A DNA stretch of 53,021 nucleotides from Glomus cerebriforme (lineage: Eukaryota > Glomeromycota > Glomeromycetes > Glomerales > Glomeraceae), in NCBI GenBank assembly GCA_003550305.1, contig QKYT01000033.1, forward strand, positions 302,541 through 355,561. Direction: 5' to 3'. The notes below the pieces were generated by a model, which saw only the letters and a list, made by a program, of their open reading frames with translations, made no database searches and was not told the DNA's origin. How positions within the stretch are numbered: position 1 is the first letter of the stretch; every line of letters starts with the position of its first letter. Made by a program: the position numbers and the translations under genes. Shown here piece by piece: positions 8,878 through 19,080 of this stretch.

Positions 8878-9183
8878 ATGGACGAAATCACTCTCAATTG
8901 TCTTATCGTTCCTATAGGAAAACTTATGAATATTCCATGCATTAAAGTAATGCAATCGGTTACAATTTATAAAGCTGGTACTTATATAGAACTTGAGACT
9001 GTAATTCAAAGCAGATTGGGGGCACCATTTAATAAAATCCCTCTCAAATTTTGTATAATTCAAGCCGAAAGCGGTATTGAAAAGGAAATGGATGGGTATG
9101 ATACATTTGATGAAATTTTTACTTCTACTGAGGAGCCTAAAGCAGAGCACATTCATATCACTGTATACCCCCGGTCAGAATAA
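8878..9183 (+). CDS. Crinkler-N-like/ubiquitin-like small protein
   Basis: 101 aa. It begins MDEITLNCLIVPIG, the type of opening seen in Crinkler (CRN) ubiquitin-like N-terminal domains of Glomeromycotina. Beta-rich up to about residue 65, then a short acidic tail. Full CRN proteins continue with a C-terminal enzymatic domain, absent here, so this is a single-domain form or a truncated relic. It lies ~350 bp upstream of the first SAM-nuclease gene on the same strand. The assignment rests on a remembered family pattern. Confidence 0.45.
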   Translation: MDEITLNCLIVPIGKLMNIPCIKVMQSVTIYKAGTYIELETVIQSRLGAPFNKIPLKFCIIQAESGIEKEMDGYDTFDEIFTSTEEPKAEHIHITVYPRSE

Positions 9184-9533
9184 TCTTCTGTATCATGTAG
9201 CGCTATAGTCGCAATTTTATGTATTGTAGGCCGAGTTCCGGCAATGTTTTTTTTTATTTCTTAAATAAAGCATATATTACGTTCTTGTCGTAAATCTTGA
9301 AAAATATCACGTGTAATGATGTAATATAATCGCCTGACAATTCTGTACTACATCTTAATTGCATATATATATTGGGCAAATGCATTATGAATCGATACAA
9401 AAAAATCTATCATTTCTCCCGAGCGCTTTACACCGGAAACCAAAAATACTTTTATATCCATAAACCAGCTTTACCTGTAACTGCAGTCAAGTGCATATTT
9501 TTTCGCAAGCACAAACTCACATATATAAAAACC
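9184..9533. other. Intergenic region upstream of SAM-nuclease gene 1
   Basis: AT-rich, with no independent gene. An in-frame extension of the next gene reaches an upstream ATG at 9387, but it encodes a compositionally odd leader. The ATG at 9534 is preferred because the second paralogue begins in the same way (MST/MSS Ser-rich). Confidence 0.5.
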
Positions 9534-10722
9534 ATGTCTTCACAAGCTTCTTCACCCGCTTCACCCGCCTCAATAACGGAAGAAATTTCTACTAGAACAA
9601 TGTCAGACGTTGTTAAGGATTTTGATACAGAGGGGCTTATCGAATATTTGGGGAGGAAAAACTTGAAACTTGATGAGGATGATATTAAAATTCTTCGTAA
9701 AGAGAAAATATCTGGTCTTGCCTTCCTTGATACAACTAAAGAGGAGTTTCGAAGTTATGGTTTGAAGGCTGGTCCCGCAACAACACTTGCAAAATTTATC
9801 GAAGGTCTTGGCCAAAAAATAAGAAACTATTCCTCGCTCAAAACTCTTGACGACCTGAAGGAAATGTTACGTAGAAATAAGGTCAATGGGGAAGATATAA
9901 TAAACATCAAGCAGTTTACTCCCGGTAGGTAATTAATTATTTTTTTCGAAAGTGACTAGATAGCTATATTAACTTTATTTTTTTTCTGTAGTCTTCGAGG
10001 AGATTAGTGATGATGATAAGGCATTCAAACACTGTATGGATGATATTATCTTAAAACTTTCAAACGTGGAAACTATGACCGATGCTAACGAGGCGACGCG
10101 CTGTGAATTTATTTCAGCAATATTACATGCATCTATCGCGATAGCTAAAAATCTCACCTCTCAAGACATATTTATAGTTTTGCAGAAAGACGTTTCCGGT
10201 GAAGATGCCACTGGCCGAGTAGACTACGCGATCAAAAGTTTGGAAGACCTACTTTGTATAACTGAGGGGAAACCACGCAATATCAAGATTGGATATGCGC
10301 AGGTAAGACTACTACTCAAATTTATGTTTTTAGAGCACCAAGCCGAAAGAGAATCAATAATATTAACGCATTTTATTTCTTAGAATTTGGCGCAACTTGA
10401 AAGTGCATTTCAGACAAATAAAAAGAAACGGACTGCGGATCAAGCATTTGGAAACGACTATTTTGATTACATCTATGGTATTGTGACCACAGGTACAGAG
10501 TGGCACTTTATTATATACACTCCGGATGGTATTTATTGTACAAGCGGTAGTGAGTACCAGATTAACCTCACGAAATCCGCCATCAAAGATAGTCCTGAAT
10601 TACTACGTAGTAATGTGAAAAGGGTAATTGGCATCATTGTAGGGTTGTTAAAAGACAGAGTTAGTGTAGATAGTTCTCCTGATAGTAAGAGGGCTAGAAT
10701 CAAAAAAATTATAAAAAAATAA
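9534..10722 (+). CDS. SAM-domain plus PD-(D/E)XK nuclease-like protein 1
   Basis: Three exons, 9534-9924, 9992-10302 and 10384-10722, joined by GT-AG introns of 67 and 81 bp; the phases agree and give 346 aa. Residues ~30-95 form a sterile-alpha-motif-like domain (DTEGLIEYLGRKNLKLDEDD). After a linker comes a helical segment, then a GRVDY...CITEGK signature that fits the PD-(D/E)XK nuclease core (Asp, then E-x-K). The Lys-rich C-terminus looks like a nuclear signal. I recall this architecture as a large gene family in Rhizophagus; substrate unknown. It shares its layout with the gene at 17061-18666, and both are followed by a tiny coiled-coil ORF. Likely a captured host gene, since introns are not expected in core Polinton genes. 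Confidence 0.8.
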
Positions 10723-10888
10723 TAGCATAGGCGCCATGTATCGCGGGCTACGTCCCGAACATTTGTATTTATTTTTCATGTAATAATAAAATTTTTTCTT
10801 GGCGAATTTCATTGTTGAGAGCCTTCAACCCAAAAACACATATTTTTTTATTTGAATGCTTATATACATTGTATTAGTTATATAGATC

Positions 10889-11005
10889 ATGTCATCCGAG
10901 CTTGAATTATTGAAACAACGTATCACTGATCTTGAGGCTGAGAATGTAGAGCTTAGGAAGGAGAATACTGAGATCCCGATCTCCTTTATCCACAGATATA
11001 AGTAA
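10889..11005 (+). pseudogene. Coiled-coil ORF fragment after SAM-nuclease gene 1
   Basis: 38 codons beginning MSSELELLKQRITDLEAEN, a heptad-repeat start common in Rhizophagus proteins. It breaks off after ~30 residues into unrelated codons and a stop. Probably the 5' end of a lost neighbouring gene. An equivalent fragment follows the second SAM-nuclease gene. Confidence 0.5.
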
Positions 11006-11046
11006 TTGCGTCACAGGCATGCATAATCTGCCGGGGGATTATCCAT

Positions 11047-11487
11047 TCAATAATTGTTAAGATCCCAACCTTTCACGGGATCGGCTAACGNATCCAAGAG
11101 TGCATTATGTTCTTTCNCCCCAAATGCATTAGACCTAGAGAATGCGTCNAATAATCTATTTTTATCTCGATCAGATATGTCTGGAAGACGTCTGGTAAAT
11201 TCCATGAGTACAATGTTCCGATGACGAGCTTCCCGGGTTTGATAAAGTTTTTTCAAAGCATCTTCACCAAAACGTCTTTTATAATCCCATCCGGTATATC
11301 TTTTCCTAGGGTCCCAATAATTNTCCTGATNATCATCACTATCTTCTTCGTNGATGTCAGATTCGTTATTGTCGTCATCATCCATGTTGATGGGCGCGAC
11401 TTCATTATCTAATAATCCCAAAGCCTCCAAGAACTCGTATACCTCAATTTTATCACCAGCACTAGTGTCAGAATAGGTTTGTTCCAT
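11047..11487 (-). CDS. Acidic protein of unknown function
   Basis: 146 aa with several ambiguous bases. The N-terminal third is strongly acidic (MDDDDNNESD, EEDSDD); the remainder is basic and helical with WDPRKRYTGWDYKRRF and a C-terminal WDLNNY. No family recognised. It faces the SAM-nuclease block convergently. Confidence 0.55.
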   Translation of the reverse strand: MEQTYSDTSAGDKIEVYEFLEALGLLDNEVAPINMDDDDNNESDIXEEDSDDXQXNYWDPRKRYTGWDYKRRFGEDALKKLYQTREARHRNIVLMEFTRRLPDISDRDKNRLXDAFSRSNAFGXKEHNALLDXLADPVKGWDLNNY

Positions 11488-12005
11488 GACGATAATATAC
11501 CAAAATACCTTATCTTCAATTTAGGTTATTTAGCATCAGGCGAAAAATATGTTACGTCACTAAACACATGATAAAATACTCATGGAAGTTCACAAGAACC
11601 ATGATATATATTTCGATGATCCCGTACCTCAGTCAGTAATGAATCCCCCCATCTCTCCGGTAACCGCCTAGGAGAATTATTAGATGAATTGCATACTCGC
11701 TTAGACTGAATTATCGCTTTTTTTTTTTGAATCACGTGGGTGGCTTAGATATCGTGCACAGTAAAACGTCATTTATTCTTCTCCGCAGTAATACGTCACT
11801 GGTTCAGTAGTACGTCACCAGCAACCGCAGTCATTTATTTTTAGTACATCTTAATCACCTGAAAATGTTGAAATGCGCCGGTAAATTCTTGCCGAATACG
11901 AGCTATTCGAAAATTTATGTTTCAACAGTGCTCATATTTTTAGATTCGGCTTATTCTTTTTTTTGCTATATGCCATGCGCAGTACACAATAATACATCAT
12001 TATAC
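11488..12005. other. Non-coding region with several ACGTCA motifs
   Basis: ACGTCA occurs near 11554, 11765, 11793, 11813 and 12006, mostly as TACGTCA, the CRE/bZIP-type half-palindrome. No gene seen. It could be a control region for the divergent genes, or part of a repeat family. Confidence 0.4.
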
Positions 12006-12305
12006 GTCATATGATACCACTCCCTCTGGGCTTAGTGTCAAGTGATTGTTTACATATACTATTGTGAGTGTCATGTGATTCTATACACATATGCCGTTGT
12101 AAGTGTCATATGATATTGCTCTCTCTGGGCTTAGTGTCAAGTGATCCTTTACGCATATACGTTATATGATATTTGCTCCATCTGGGATCGGTGTCAAGTG
12201 ATTCTCTACACATATGCCATTGTGAGTGTCATATGATATTGCTCTCTCGAGGCTAAGTGTCAAGTGATACTTTACACGTATACTGTTATAAGTGTCATAT
12301 GATGA
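12006..12305 (+). repeat. Imperfect tandem repeats (GTGTCAAGTGAT / GTGTCATATGAT)
   Basis: Alternating blocks read GTGTCATATGATATTGCTCTCTC, GGGCTTAGTGTCAAGTGATTC and TTTACACATATACTGTTGTAA in about four rounds of ~60-115 bp. CATATG palindromes recur. Copies differ by substitutions and small indels, so the array is not very recent. Confidence 0.75.
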
Positions 12306-12603
12306 ATATTGACAAAATCATATGTTTAGATAATTAATAGCCAATCATTTTCTGATCACATGATAAACAATATAACCAAAATTTCGATCTTTGAAAAAAT
12401 AAAAATAAATCAGATCATTTATTAAATATGTCCGGCTAATGCTTTCTATTACATATAAAAATAAAACAGATCATATAGTAGAATCTATGTAAATATGTTT
12501 GAGCTAATGCCTATTACATCAAAAATAAATTAGAGGCGTGATCATTTTTTAGAATCTATATATACACTATATATGTAAATATGCACAGCGCCGGCCAATA
12601 TAT
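12306..12603. other. AT-rich intergenic DNA
   Basis: Contains repeated AAAAATAAATCAGATCAT / AAAATAAAACAGATCAT blocks (about 12405 and 12460). No gene seen. Confidence 0.4.
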
Positions 12604-13557
12604 TCAATCAGTCAGCATTGGTACCCCCTCCTCATTTAGATCTAAATCATCGAATTGATTTTCAAGCCAATTTGGTCGAGAAGAATTCGCTCTAACCCTT
12701 TCTTGAATGATCTTTATTTCGTTATCAGTAAATTTTCCAAAAGTCGATGGTGAAATTCTTCTAATTCGCTTGATCTCGTCTCTTCCTAAACCTTCTGTTT
12801 TGAATATGTTGTAAATATTCTTAGCTGAGCGTTTTTTCTTGTTAAAGACATTACGGGTCATATCAGAGGGAAATTGTCGCTTAATTTCTACATTAAGCAA
12901 GATTTTCGCGGTTTGACCAGGATGAATAGATTTAAATTCAGCCAATTTCTTCTCCAATGCTTCCCCGAGAGGATAGAGTGAGTCAAGGATTTCGTATTCC
13001 GCGCGGGATACTTCAAGTGTTTTTTCTTTAAGAATCTTCTCAGCATCAAGTATTTTATTGTGTAATTCGACGAACACCATATCTGGAGTTGTAGGGTTCC
13101 CCGTTTCCACATTTGTCACCGGCAACGGATTAAAGTCTTGCGGTCTGTTGGATAACTCTTTAAAAAATTTTTTAACCCTATCTTCTTCTTGAGGATTTAA
13201 CCTTGCATCATCATCCTCGCCAAGATAAATATGTCGTTGACAATGAGGACATGTCGTATCTTTTTTTAAGGAAATAATAATACATCTAAGATGGAAGCTA
13301 TGAAGACAGGTCAATCTCACGACTGGTTCCAGGTTAGCTCCATTAGGTTCGAATAATGGATCGGGTTCATTACACAAAGAACATGTTTCGGATCCCCCTT
13401 GAGCGGATTCCCCTTGAGAATTGGTAGGTGCAGTGGGTTGAATCCTGCGATAAGGGATACTTCCGTTGAGTATGCCCTCATATTGAGGCCCAAATATTTC
13501 TTCTTCAATGGTCTCTGGAACACGCGGAGAAATGCTATTGGAGCTTTCTGATTCCAT
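12604..13557 (-). CDS. RING-H2 finger protein (putative E3 ubiquitin ligase)
   Basis: 317 aa. A RING at about residues 60-108 has CxxC...C-L-H-S-F-H-x2-C...CPHC spacing (C3H2C3 type), with an insert after the first pair. The rest is charged and helical, with a KKKRSAKN basic patch near 245 and an acidic tail (DDLDLNEE). RING-H2 proteins recruit E2 enzymes, so this may modify host or element proteins; the substrate cannot be inferred. No intron visible. It is one of two ubiquitin-linked genes here, with the F-box-like ORF. Confidence 0.75.
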   Translation of the reverse strand: MESESSNSISPRVPETIEEEIFGPQYEGILNGSIPYRRIQPTAPTNSQGESAQGGSETCSLCNEPDPLFEPNGANLEPVVRLTCLHSFHLRCIIISLKKDTTCPHCQRHIYLGEDDDARLNPQEEDRVKKFFKELSNRPQDFNPLPVTNVETGNPTTPDMVFVELHNKILDAEKILKEKTLEVSRAEYEILDSLYPLGEALEKKLAEFKSIHPGQTAKILLNVEIKRQFPSDMTRNVFNKKKRSAKNIYNIFKTEGLGRDEIKRIRRISPSTFGKFTDNEIKIIQERVRANSSRPNWLENQFDDLDLNEEGVPMLTD

Positions 13558-13858
13558 TAGTGTTATTTTTTGAAAAGTAATTTACGGAAAATGTTATGAT
13601 GAGCGAAAGGAGGGGGGTTTTATACTTCTGAACATATCTCACTCGTGATCGCGAAATTATAAGAACTGGAACTTGCTAGAAGAAATTTCAAAACAGAATA
13701 CATACTAGCCCATACATAGTAAAAAACTCTTATAGTTACTGCAAATCCTGCAATGTAGCACAATCCCCAAGACTTTTATTATATAACATCTACTGCATCC
13801 AATACCACATGATAAAACAATAAAATTTTAAATTTACTATACTAAATTAACGAAAAAC
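13558..13858. other. Intergenic region
   Basis: Upstream of the RING gene and downstream of the Myb-like gene. No feature beyond AT-rich sequence. Confidence 0.5.
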
Positions 13859-14628
13859 CTAATCCTCTTCTGTTTGAACACCACCATAATTAAAAGTAAC
13901 ATTGATCACGTTTGCATTTTGCGAAAAAGAAGGTAATGTTGGAGTGACAGGTCTGGAAATATTAGGTGTTTCGACAGGATTTGATGTTGTGAGTGATGAT
14001 GATTTACTGGAGGCGCCAATGGCAGGGGACTTCTTGACAGCTTTTTCCAATGGTTGTTCAGTTACAGAACTTGATTTACCTTTGGGTCTTGAGATTGAAG
14101 AGGCTGGTTTCTCGGGAGAACTCGTCCTACTAACCTTTTCATTACGCTCTTGCTCAAATGGAAGTTCTAGCGAATGGTGATAGATAGAATCGTGTTAATT
14201 TGCCGTTAAGGCGCTTCGTAGAGATAATCACCCACTTATTTTCTACAGAAACATACCTGGTTTAAACCAGAACCTCGTTGAGAACTCTTCGTATATTTTT
14301 TCCCCCACCAAACTCTTCTTGGTTCCAGTTCCTTCTCTATATCTTTTTGGCCGTCTAAAAAATAGTAAGTATATTAACCCTAGATTCCACGTAAAATCCA
14401 AGTAGGTCTACTTACATTAAAAGCTTTCGTAAGGTTTAAGAACTTATTGTGACAGTCTTTACCCAGGAAAAAGTTGGTATTCTCTTGTTCGTTAAGCTTA
14501 TTGGCGACATCGTCCCAAAAATCTTGTTTCTTCTTATTTGGGGTTGCATGGTATTCAGCGTTTTTCTGTTTACGTTCGTTGATAAGAAGGCGAAGCTGAG
14601 CGTCAGACCACTCAGTAGAAGAAGACAT
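13859..14628 (-). pseudogene. Myb/SANT-like DNA-binding gene, exon phases unresolved
   Basis: The first exon (14628-14416) encodes a Myb/SANT-like trihelix start with conserved Trp (EWSDAQLRLLI..., QDFWDDVANKL..., CHNKFLNLTKAF) and ends at a good GTAAGT donor. A middle coding block (~14354-14257) carries RRVWWGKKYTKSS. The last block (~14178-13859) is Ser/Pro-rich, ending in VINVTFNYGG. With obvious splice sites the phases do not close, so either a less obvious acceptor is used, an assembly indel exists, or the gene is broken. The first exon resembles the SANT adaptor proteins common in fungi. Confidence 0.55.
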
Positions 14629-15102
14629 GTTTACATTGGTGAGAGAACTCCATAAAAATTGGACCGGTTTTATAAAAATATCGAGTGATGTATTCCAGTC
14701 ATAGCGAAGGATGATTCATTTGATTTAATGAAATGATTAATTGGTGGCTTAGCCATTTTTTATATGCCGATCACCCGTGATTTGAGAAACCACTCAGCGC
14801 CATGAAAGTGCCAGGAGAGTGTCGTGGAACTGTCGTGAAACTGGCAGGGAACTAGGGAGATCTCATGTGATACGATATACAGTACATCATACCACAAACT
14901 GATTTAGCCGAAGATGCTGTGCATATGCATGTAAATATAAAATCCGAAGGGATATAAATCCCGATATGCTTGTAATCGAATATTCGAATAAAAATGAATC
15001 TGATATTTATTAGAGTATACTATTGCCAAATCAGCTATAAATCACTAAATCGCTATAATTTGCTATAAGTCTTATTTATTGTGCATATCCAAGTGTATTA
15101 AT
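14629..15102. other. Divergent intergenic region
   Basis: Separates the minus-strand Myb-like gene from the plus-strand gene at 15103. A short imperfect tandem run (GTCGTGGAACT, GTCGTGAAACT, GGCAGGGAACT) lies near 14820-14855. Nothing else recognised. Confidence 0.4.
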
Positions 15103-15936
15103 ATGACAAGTGTGATTAAATCTCCACTAGGNGGTGGTTTTGAGGGTACTTATGAGGAGNATNTCGAATATATTGGTATGCGTTNNATNNTNGATNNTGA
15201 AACTCCGTCTGAATGGAGAAATAGGATTTGGGATCGCCTAATGTATTTTCGAAATAAAAAATATTATACATTTGGTGAGAAAGACTGCTTTTATGCTCGC
15301 AAAGCATCATCACATCTTGTTGATGGACAAAAAATCTATCCNNNNNNNNNNNNNNNNNNNNNNNNNNNNNNNNNNNNNNNNNNNNNNNNNNNNNNNNNNN
15401 NNNNNNNNNNNNNNNNNNNNNNNNNNNNNNNNNNNNNNNNNNNNNNNNNNNNNNNNNNNNNNNNNNNNNNNNNNNNNNNNNNNNNNNNNNNNNNNNNNNN
15501 NNNNNNNNNNNNNNNNNNNNNNNNNNNNNNNNNNNNNNNNNNNNNNNNNNNNNNNNNNNNNNNNNNNNNNNNNNNNNNNNNNNNNNNNNNNNNNNNNNNN
15601 NNNNNNNNNNNNNNNNNNNNNGGTAAATTCAGGCGCAGAGGACCATACACTAGTATAATTGATAATAACTATATCCTAAAAAATTTTGGCATTTATGCTG
15701 AAGAAAAACTATATAGTTATGCTTTATGGTTAGAAAATGTCAGCAGAAGGATTAGGCGCATTAGACAGAGATGTGCTTTTCTAAGTGCTCCAAATTGCAA
15801 GAGTAATACAAGCGAACTATATATCTCTTCTCTCTTTGCAAAACAAAATAACTTATTACCCCTAAACTATAATCTCAATCATCCAAAAGGCACTGCAATG
15901 AGGTTGAGAAATGGGACAGTAATCAAGTTTGTCTAA
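15103..15936 (+). CDS. Unknown protein, interrupted by assembly gap
   Basis: ATG at 15103 (MTSVIKSPL); the earlier TTG is ignored. A run of N at 15342-15621 hides the centre and may not have the true length, so frame continuity is unproven. The visible N-terminus is Trp/Tyr/Arg-rich (EWRNRIWDRLMYFRNKKYY). The C-terminus has an Arg-rich helix (RRIRRIRQRC) and ends in GTVIKFV. No family recognised. Confidence 0.45.
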   Translation: MTSVIKSPLXGGFEGTYEEXXEYIGMRXXXDXETPSEWRNRIWDRLMYFRNKKYYTFGEKDCFYARKASSHLVDGQKIYXXXXXXXXXXXXXXXXXXXXXXXXXXXXXXXXXXXXXXXXXXXXXXXXXXXXXXXXXXXXXXXXXXXXXXXXXXXXXXXXXXXXXXXXXXXXXXGKFRRRGPYTSIIDNNYILKNFGIYAEEKLYSYALWLENVSRRIRRIRQRCAFLSAPNCKSNTSELYISSLFAKQNNLLPLNYNLNHPKGTAMRLRNGTVIKFV

Positions 15937-16050
15937 CTGATTTGACCAGCGTTAAGCATGACTGATTTCATTCTTGATATATAACTATTCACATAATTTA
16001 TTGGACATGCATTATATAATATATTTTTTTCGAAAAGTTCAGGAAGATCA

Positions 16051-16548
16051 ATGAAGCGATCTTGGGGATTCTTGATTGCAAAACGATATAACTATCAGTT
16101 TGAGAATTTCTATGCAACAGTTATCCAGCGAGCTTACAGGAATTACAAGAAGAGACCTGAATCTTTGGCAAAACGAATTTGGGAGGCGGTGAGGAATGAT
16201 GGTACTCCTGATAGAAAGAAACTCTTAGGTATAACTCCTCGTGATACTTATCCCGCCCGCCCTTTATGGCCTACAAGAGATGATGAGTGGATATCTGAGA
16301 AGAAATGGCAATTATCTCTGAGATTAGCTAAAGTAACATATGGTATTGTTTTTAAAAAATTATACCAGCGAGGCTATATAATCATTAGAGGTTCGGATTG
16401 GTCTAACCAACTAAAGTGGCTACAGAATCCTGATTATTATCGTATTGATAAAGATAACATTGAATATCTCATTAGAGTTACAGAATTTGAGAAATATAAG
16501 GCTGATGCATGGTTTAAAAAATCAATCCGTAAGCGTCTTGGAATATAA
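16051..16548 (+). CDS. IQ-motif-like small basic protein
   Basis: 165 aa. Near residues 24-36 it has a VIQRAYRNYKKRP stretch fitting the IQ calmodulin-binding consensus (IQxxxRxxxxR). The remainder is rich in Trp, Tyr and Arg. No enzyme motif. Its start follows the previous gene by 114 bp on the same strand. Proteins opening with such an IQ segment followed by an 'RNDGTPD' stretch seem familiar from Rhizophagus, but the function is unknown to me. Confidence 0.6.
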   Translation: MKRSWGFLIAKRYNYQFENFYATVIQRAYRNYKKRPESLAKRIWEAVRNDGTPDRKKLLGITPRDTYPARPLWPTRDDEWISEKKWQLSLRLAKVTYGIVFKKLYQRGYIIIRGSDWSNQLKWLQNPDYYRIDKDNIEYLIRVTEFEKYKADAWFKKSIRKRLGI

Positions 16549-17060
16549 ATTTACCAGCCTTCTCGCACCCTCTTGAACAATAATTGGCCAAAAGCACTAC
16601 TTATGCATGAGTATACGTAATGAGTTTTCCGAAATATAGATGTATTTAATAATTATTATAATAGATTTATTTTTTTTACTTCACTCCGCCACAATGCATG
16701 TATGCATGCGTGACACAATAAACACGTTTTCGATCCTCGTTAAAGTATATATGATGTAAACGCATGCTTCAAATCATCTGTAATTATGTACCACCTGCAG
16801 GTTTATGCGGGGTGGGGTAAAATATTGCAATCTGCCTATTCTAGATTGACTCCCAAATAATGTAATGCTAATCTTACTAAAATAGCAATATGCCAATCTG
16901 TATTACCTGCATTATTACAAAAAATAAATATACGCGTCTCTTACCAAAAAACAAACTCTAGCGCGTTTCTTCTTATTTATAAAAGGCCATATATCATAGA
17001 GGGTAAGTTCGTTATATGTATTTTTTTGGGATTTTCTACTTCTAACAAGCTTAATAAAAC
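16549..17060. other. Intergenic region upstream of SAM-nuclease gene 2
   Basis: Contains clustered ATGCAT/GCATGC palindromes (about 16694-16710) and a TATTTATAAAAGG TATA-like sequence at about 16973-16985, roughly 80 bp before the ATG. No gene. Confidence 0.4.
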
Positions 17061-18666
17061 ATGTCTACTTCTACAACTTTTTCAAACCGCTCCACGTTGG
17101 CNGAAAACTGGGANACTGAGACCCTCATTAANTTNTTACGNGACCTGAACATAAATCTCGATGAGGACGATTTCAAGATCCTTCGTAAAGAGAAAATAGA
17201 TGGTCAGATCTTCCCANACATGACCGAAAAAAAGTTTATGAAGGATGGTATGAAACGGGGACCTGCCATGAAGCTTGAAAAACAAGCTAAGATATTNANN
17301 GAGANANCAAGAGCCTNTGAAAAAGGCAAAATCGAATACTTTTGGCTCTTTCCGTGTGGAGTATGGTCTCTTCAGCATTTCATATCCTGGTCAACTAATA
17401 TGTTTGGGCTTACTGAAAGAAATGAGGCACATACGGTTTTTTATAATACGTTATATATTTTCCGTGATGATCCTATGACCTCGCAAGAGATCCTCGAAGT
17501 TGTTAAAAATCTCTTACTTAATAAAAAGGTATGCATTTTTTTCATTTCACAGGCCCAAACACGCATTTTTTAGATATGGTATGTTAAGCACAAGAAGCTT
17601 TCGCTTGGGNATATATAAGCCCTCGGTTATTGCAGTGCTTTAGCATATTCATTCTATTAGATGTTGTGAGATTATTTAGCGATACTTTTTGACAAAGGTC
17701 TACTGTTTCTGGAGGAGGATTCGGTTATGTACCTTCCTTTCGATAAAAGTATAGTGAATAATATTCCGTGTTCTGGGCGGGTCCTTTGACCATATGGTTG
17801 TTACTTCTGGTGTCGCTATTCTAAAAACATTATTTTTTTTATTCCATTATCCCCAATGATGATACTTACTACTGAGGGGGTCTATTTTTATATAGGTTAG
17901 TGGAAAAAAAGGTCGCAAACCTTTAGCCGATACTACTAACCTACAAGAAGAGATAATAGAGAAGTCGGTCCCTCTAAAGTCAGATTCATCTGCTCCTGTC
18001 GCTAAAAAAAGAAGTATTAGTAAAGTTTTGGATGTTCCTGCAGATGTCCCATTACGGGATGATAAATCTATAGACATTTTGGAGATTTTAAAGACCGCCG
18101 TACGTGATTTCGACCAAGGTATTATAGCACTAGGATCCTCCCGCTCATATAAAAGTTCCAATCATTTGTATGTAAATTCCGAACATTATATCAAAGTTCC
18201 AAGAGAAAGTACATACGATGCAGAGATGTACCGGGTCCTAGTGAATTGGTTAAGGAAGATCCATGGATATGAGATCACTGGCCAGTGGCACCTCGAACAA
18301 GTTTGTGATGATGGNGACTACCATCACCTCTATTGCGACCTGACCATAAAGAAGCCTAATAGTTCTCATCTGGAAGCTCTCCTCGAACTGTTAGCGACGG
18401 CTTCAACTTCGAAATTGGATGGGCATTTTGAGCAAGTGTTTAAGTATGAAGAGCAACTCCATCCCCGAGAGATCTGGATCGTACACTTCTCNCNTGAAGA
18501 TTATATTGTAACCAATCCGTATTGGCCATGTGAGAAACTCCAAGAGAAAGGATTAAATGTCGTCCATTTTTGGCATGACAGGGACTTTAAAAATGTTCGG
18601 ATGAGTGCTAGGTTTCGGGATAGCAGTGACAAGTATTACGAAATTATAGATGAGATAATTCTTTAG
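17061..18666 (+). CDS. SAM-domain plus nuclease-like protein 2
   Basis: Two exons, 17061-17528 and 17896-18666, with a 367-bp GT-AG intron; both junctions are phase 0, giving 412 aa. An N-terminal SAM-like domain (~13-75; NINLDEDDFKILRKEKIDG) parallels gene 1. A Ser/Lys linker (KKGRKPLADTTN...KKRSISK) has nuclear-signal character. The C-terminal ~180 residues have a YCDLTIKKP...LLELLATA...REIWIVHF pattern resembling PD-(D/E)XK-type nuclease or CRN C-terminal domains, but a clear E-x-K lysine is not evident, so activity is uncertain. Several ambiguous bases fall in the SAM part. Probably a captured host-family gene. Confidence 0.75.
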
Positions 18667-18781
18667 CTTTAGCATCTTTGTCCATAGATGTATTATTGTT
18701 CCTATAATATATAATAAAGCTGACCCTGGTGGTCTATTTTTACTTTTGAATATTGTCATACTAATACTACATTACGCTAGC

Positions 18782-18919
18782 ATGCTACCCGAAATAGATA
18801 AGACCGAATTATTAAGCAGTTCTATTGCCAAGTTATCGGCTGAGAATGATATAATTAAGGCTGAGAACAATAAAATTAAGGCTGAGAACGAAATTGGAAG
18901 ATATGCAAACACAGAATGA
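18782..18919 (+). pseudogene. Coiled-coil ORF fragment after SAM-nuclease gene 2
   Basis: 45 codons; the repeated KAENNKIKAENE heptads then stop at TGA. It lies 115 bp after the second SAM-nuclease gene, mirroring the fragment at 10889-11005. Likely a truncated neighbour copied or captured together with the nuclease gene. Confidence 0.45.
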
Positions 18920-19080
18920 ACTAATAAAAAATTTGCTATCAATATCACAAAAAATACTTACCTGACCCGTGACTAGTCTGGTGACCATCCTAACCAATCT
19001 GGCAATCTCCTATCAGATGTGACGCAATTCGTGATATAGGCGCGTAAATCTATAGTGCTATATGCTATGGACTATTTTGC

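Noticed and set aside
8821..9156. 111-codon minus-strand frame
   Set aside because: Antisense to the Crinkler-N-like gene, which has the better family match.
9603..9815. Minus-strand frame across SAM-nuclease gene 1
   Set aside because: Antisense to a well-supported spliced gene.
17275..17478. Alternative frame within SAM-nuclease gene 2 exon 1
   Set aside because: The exon 1 frame joins exon 2 in phase at clean GT-AG sites, so a second frame is not needed.
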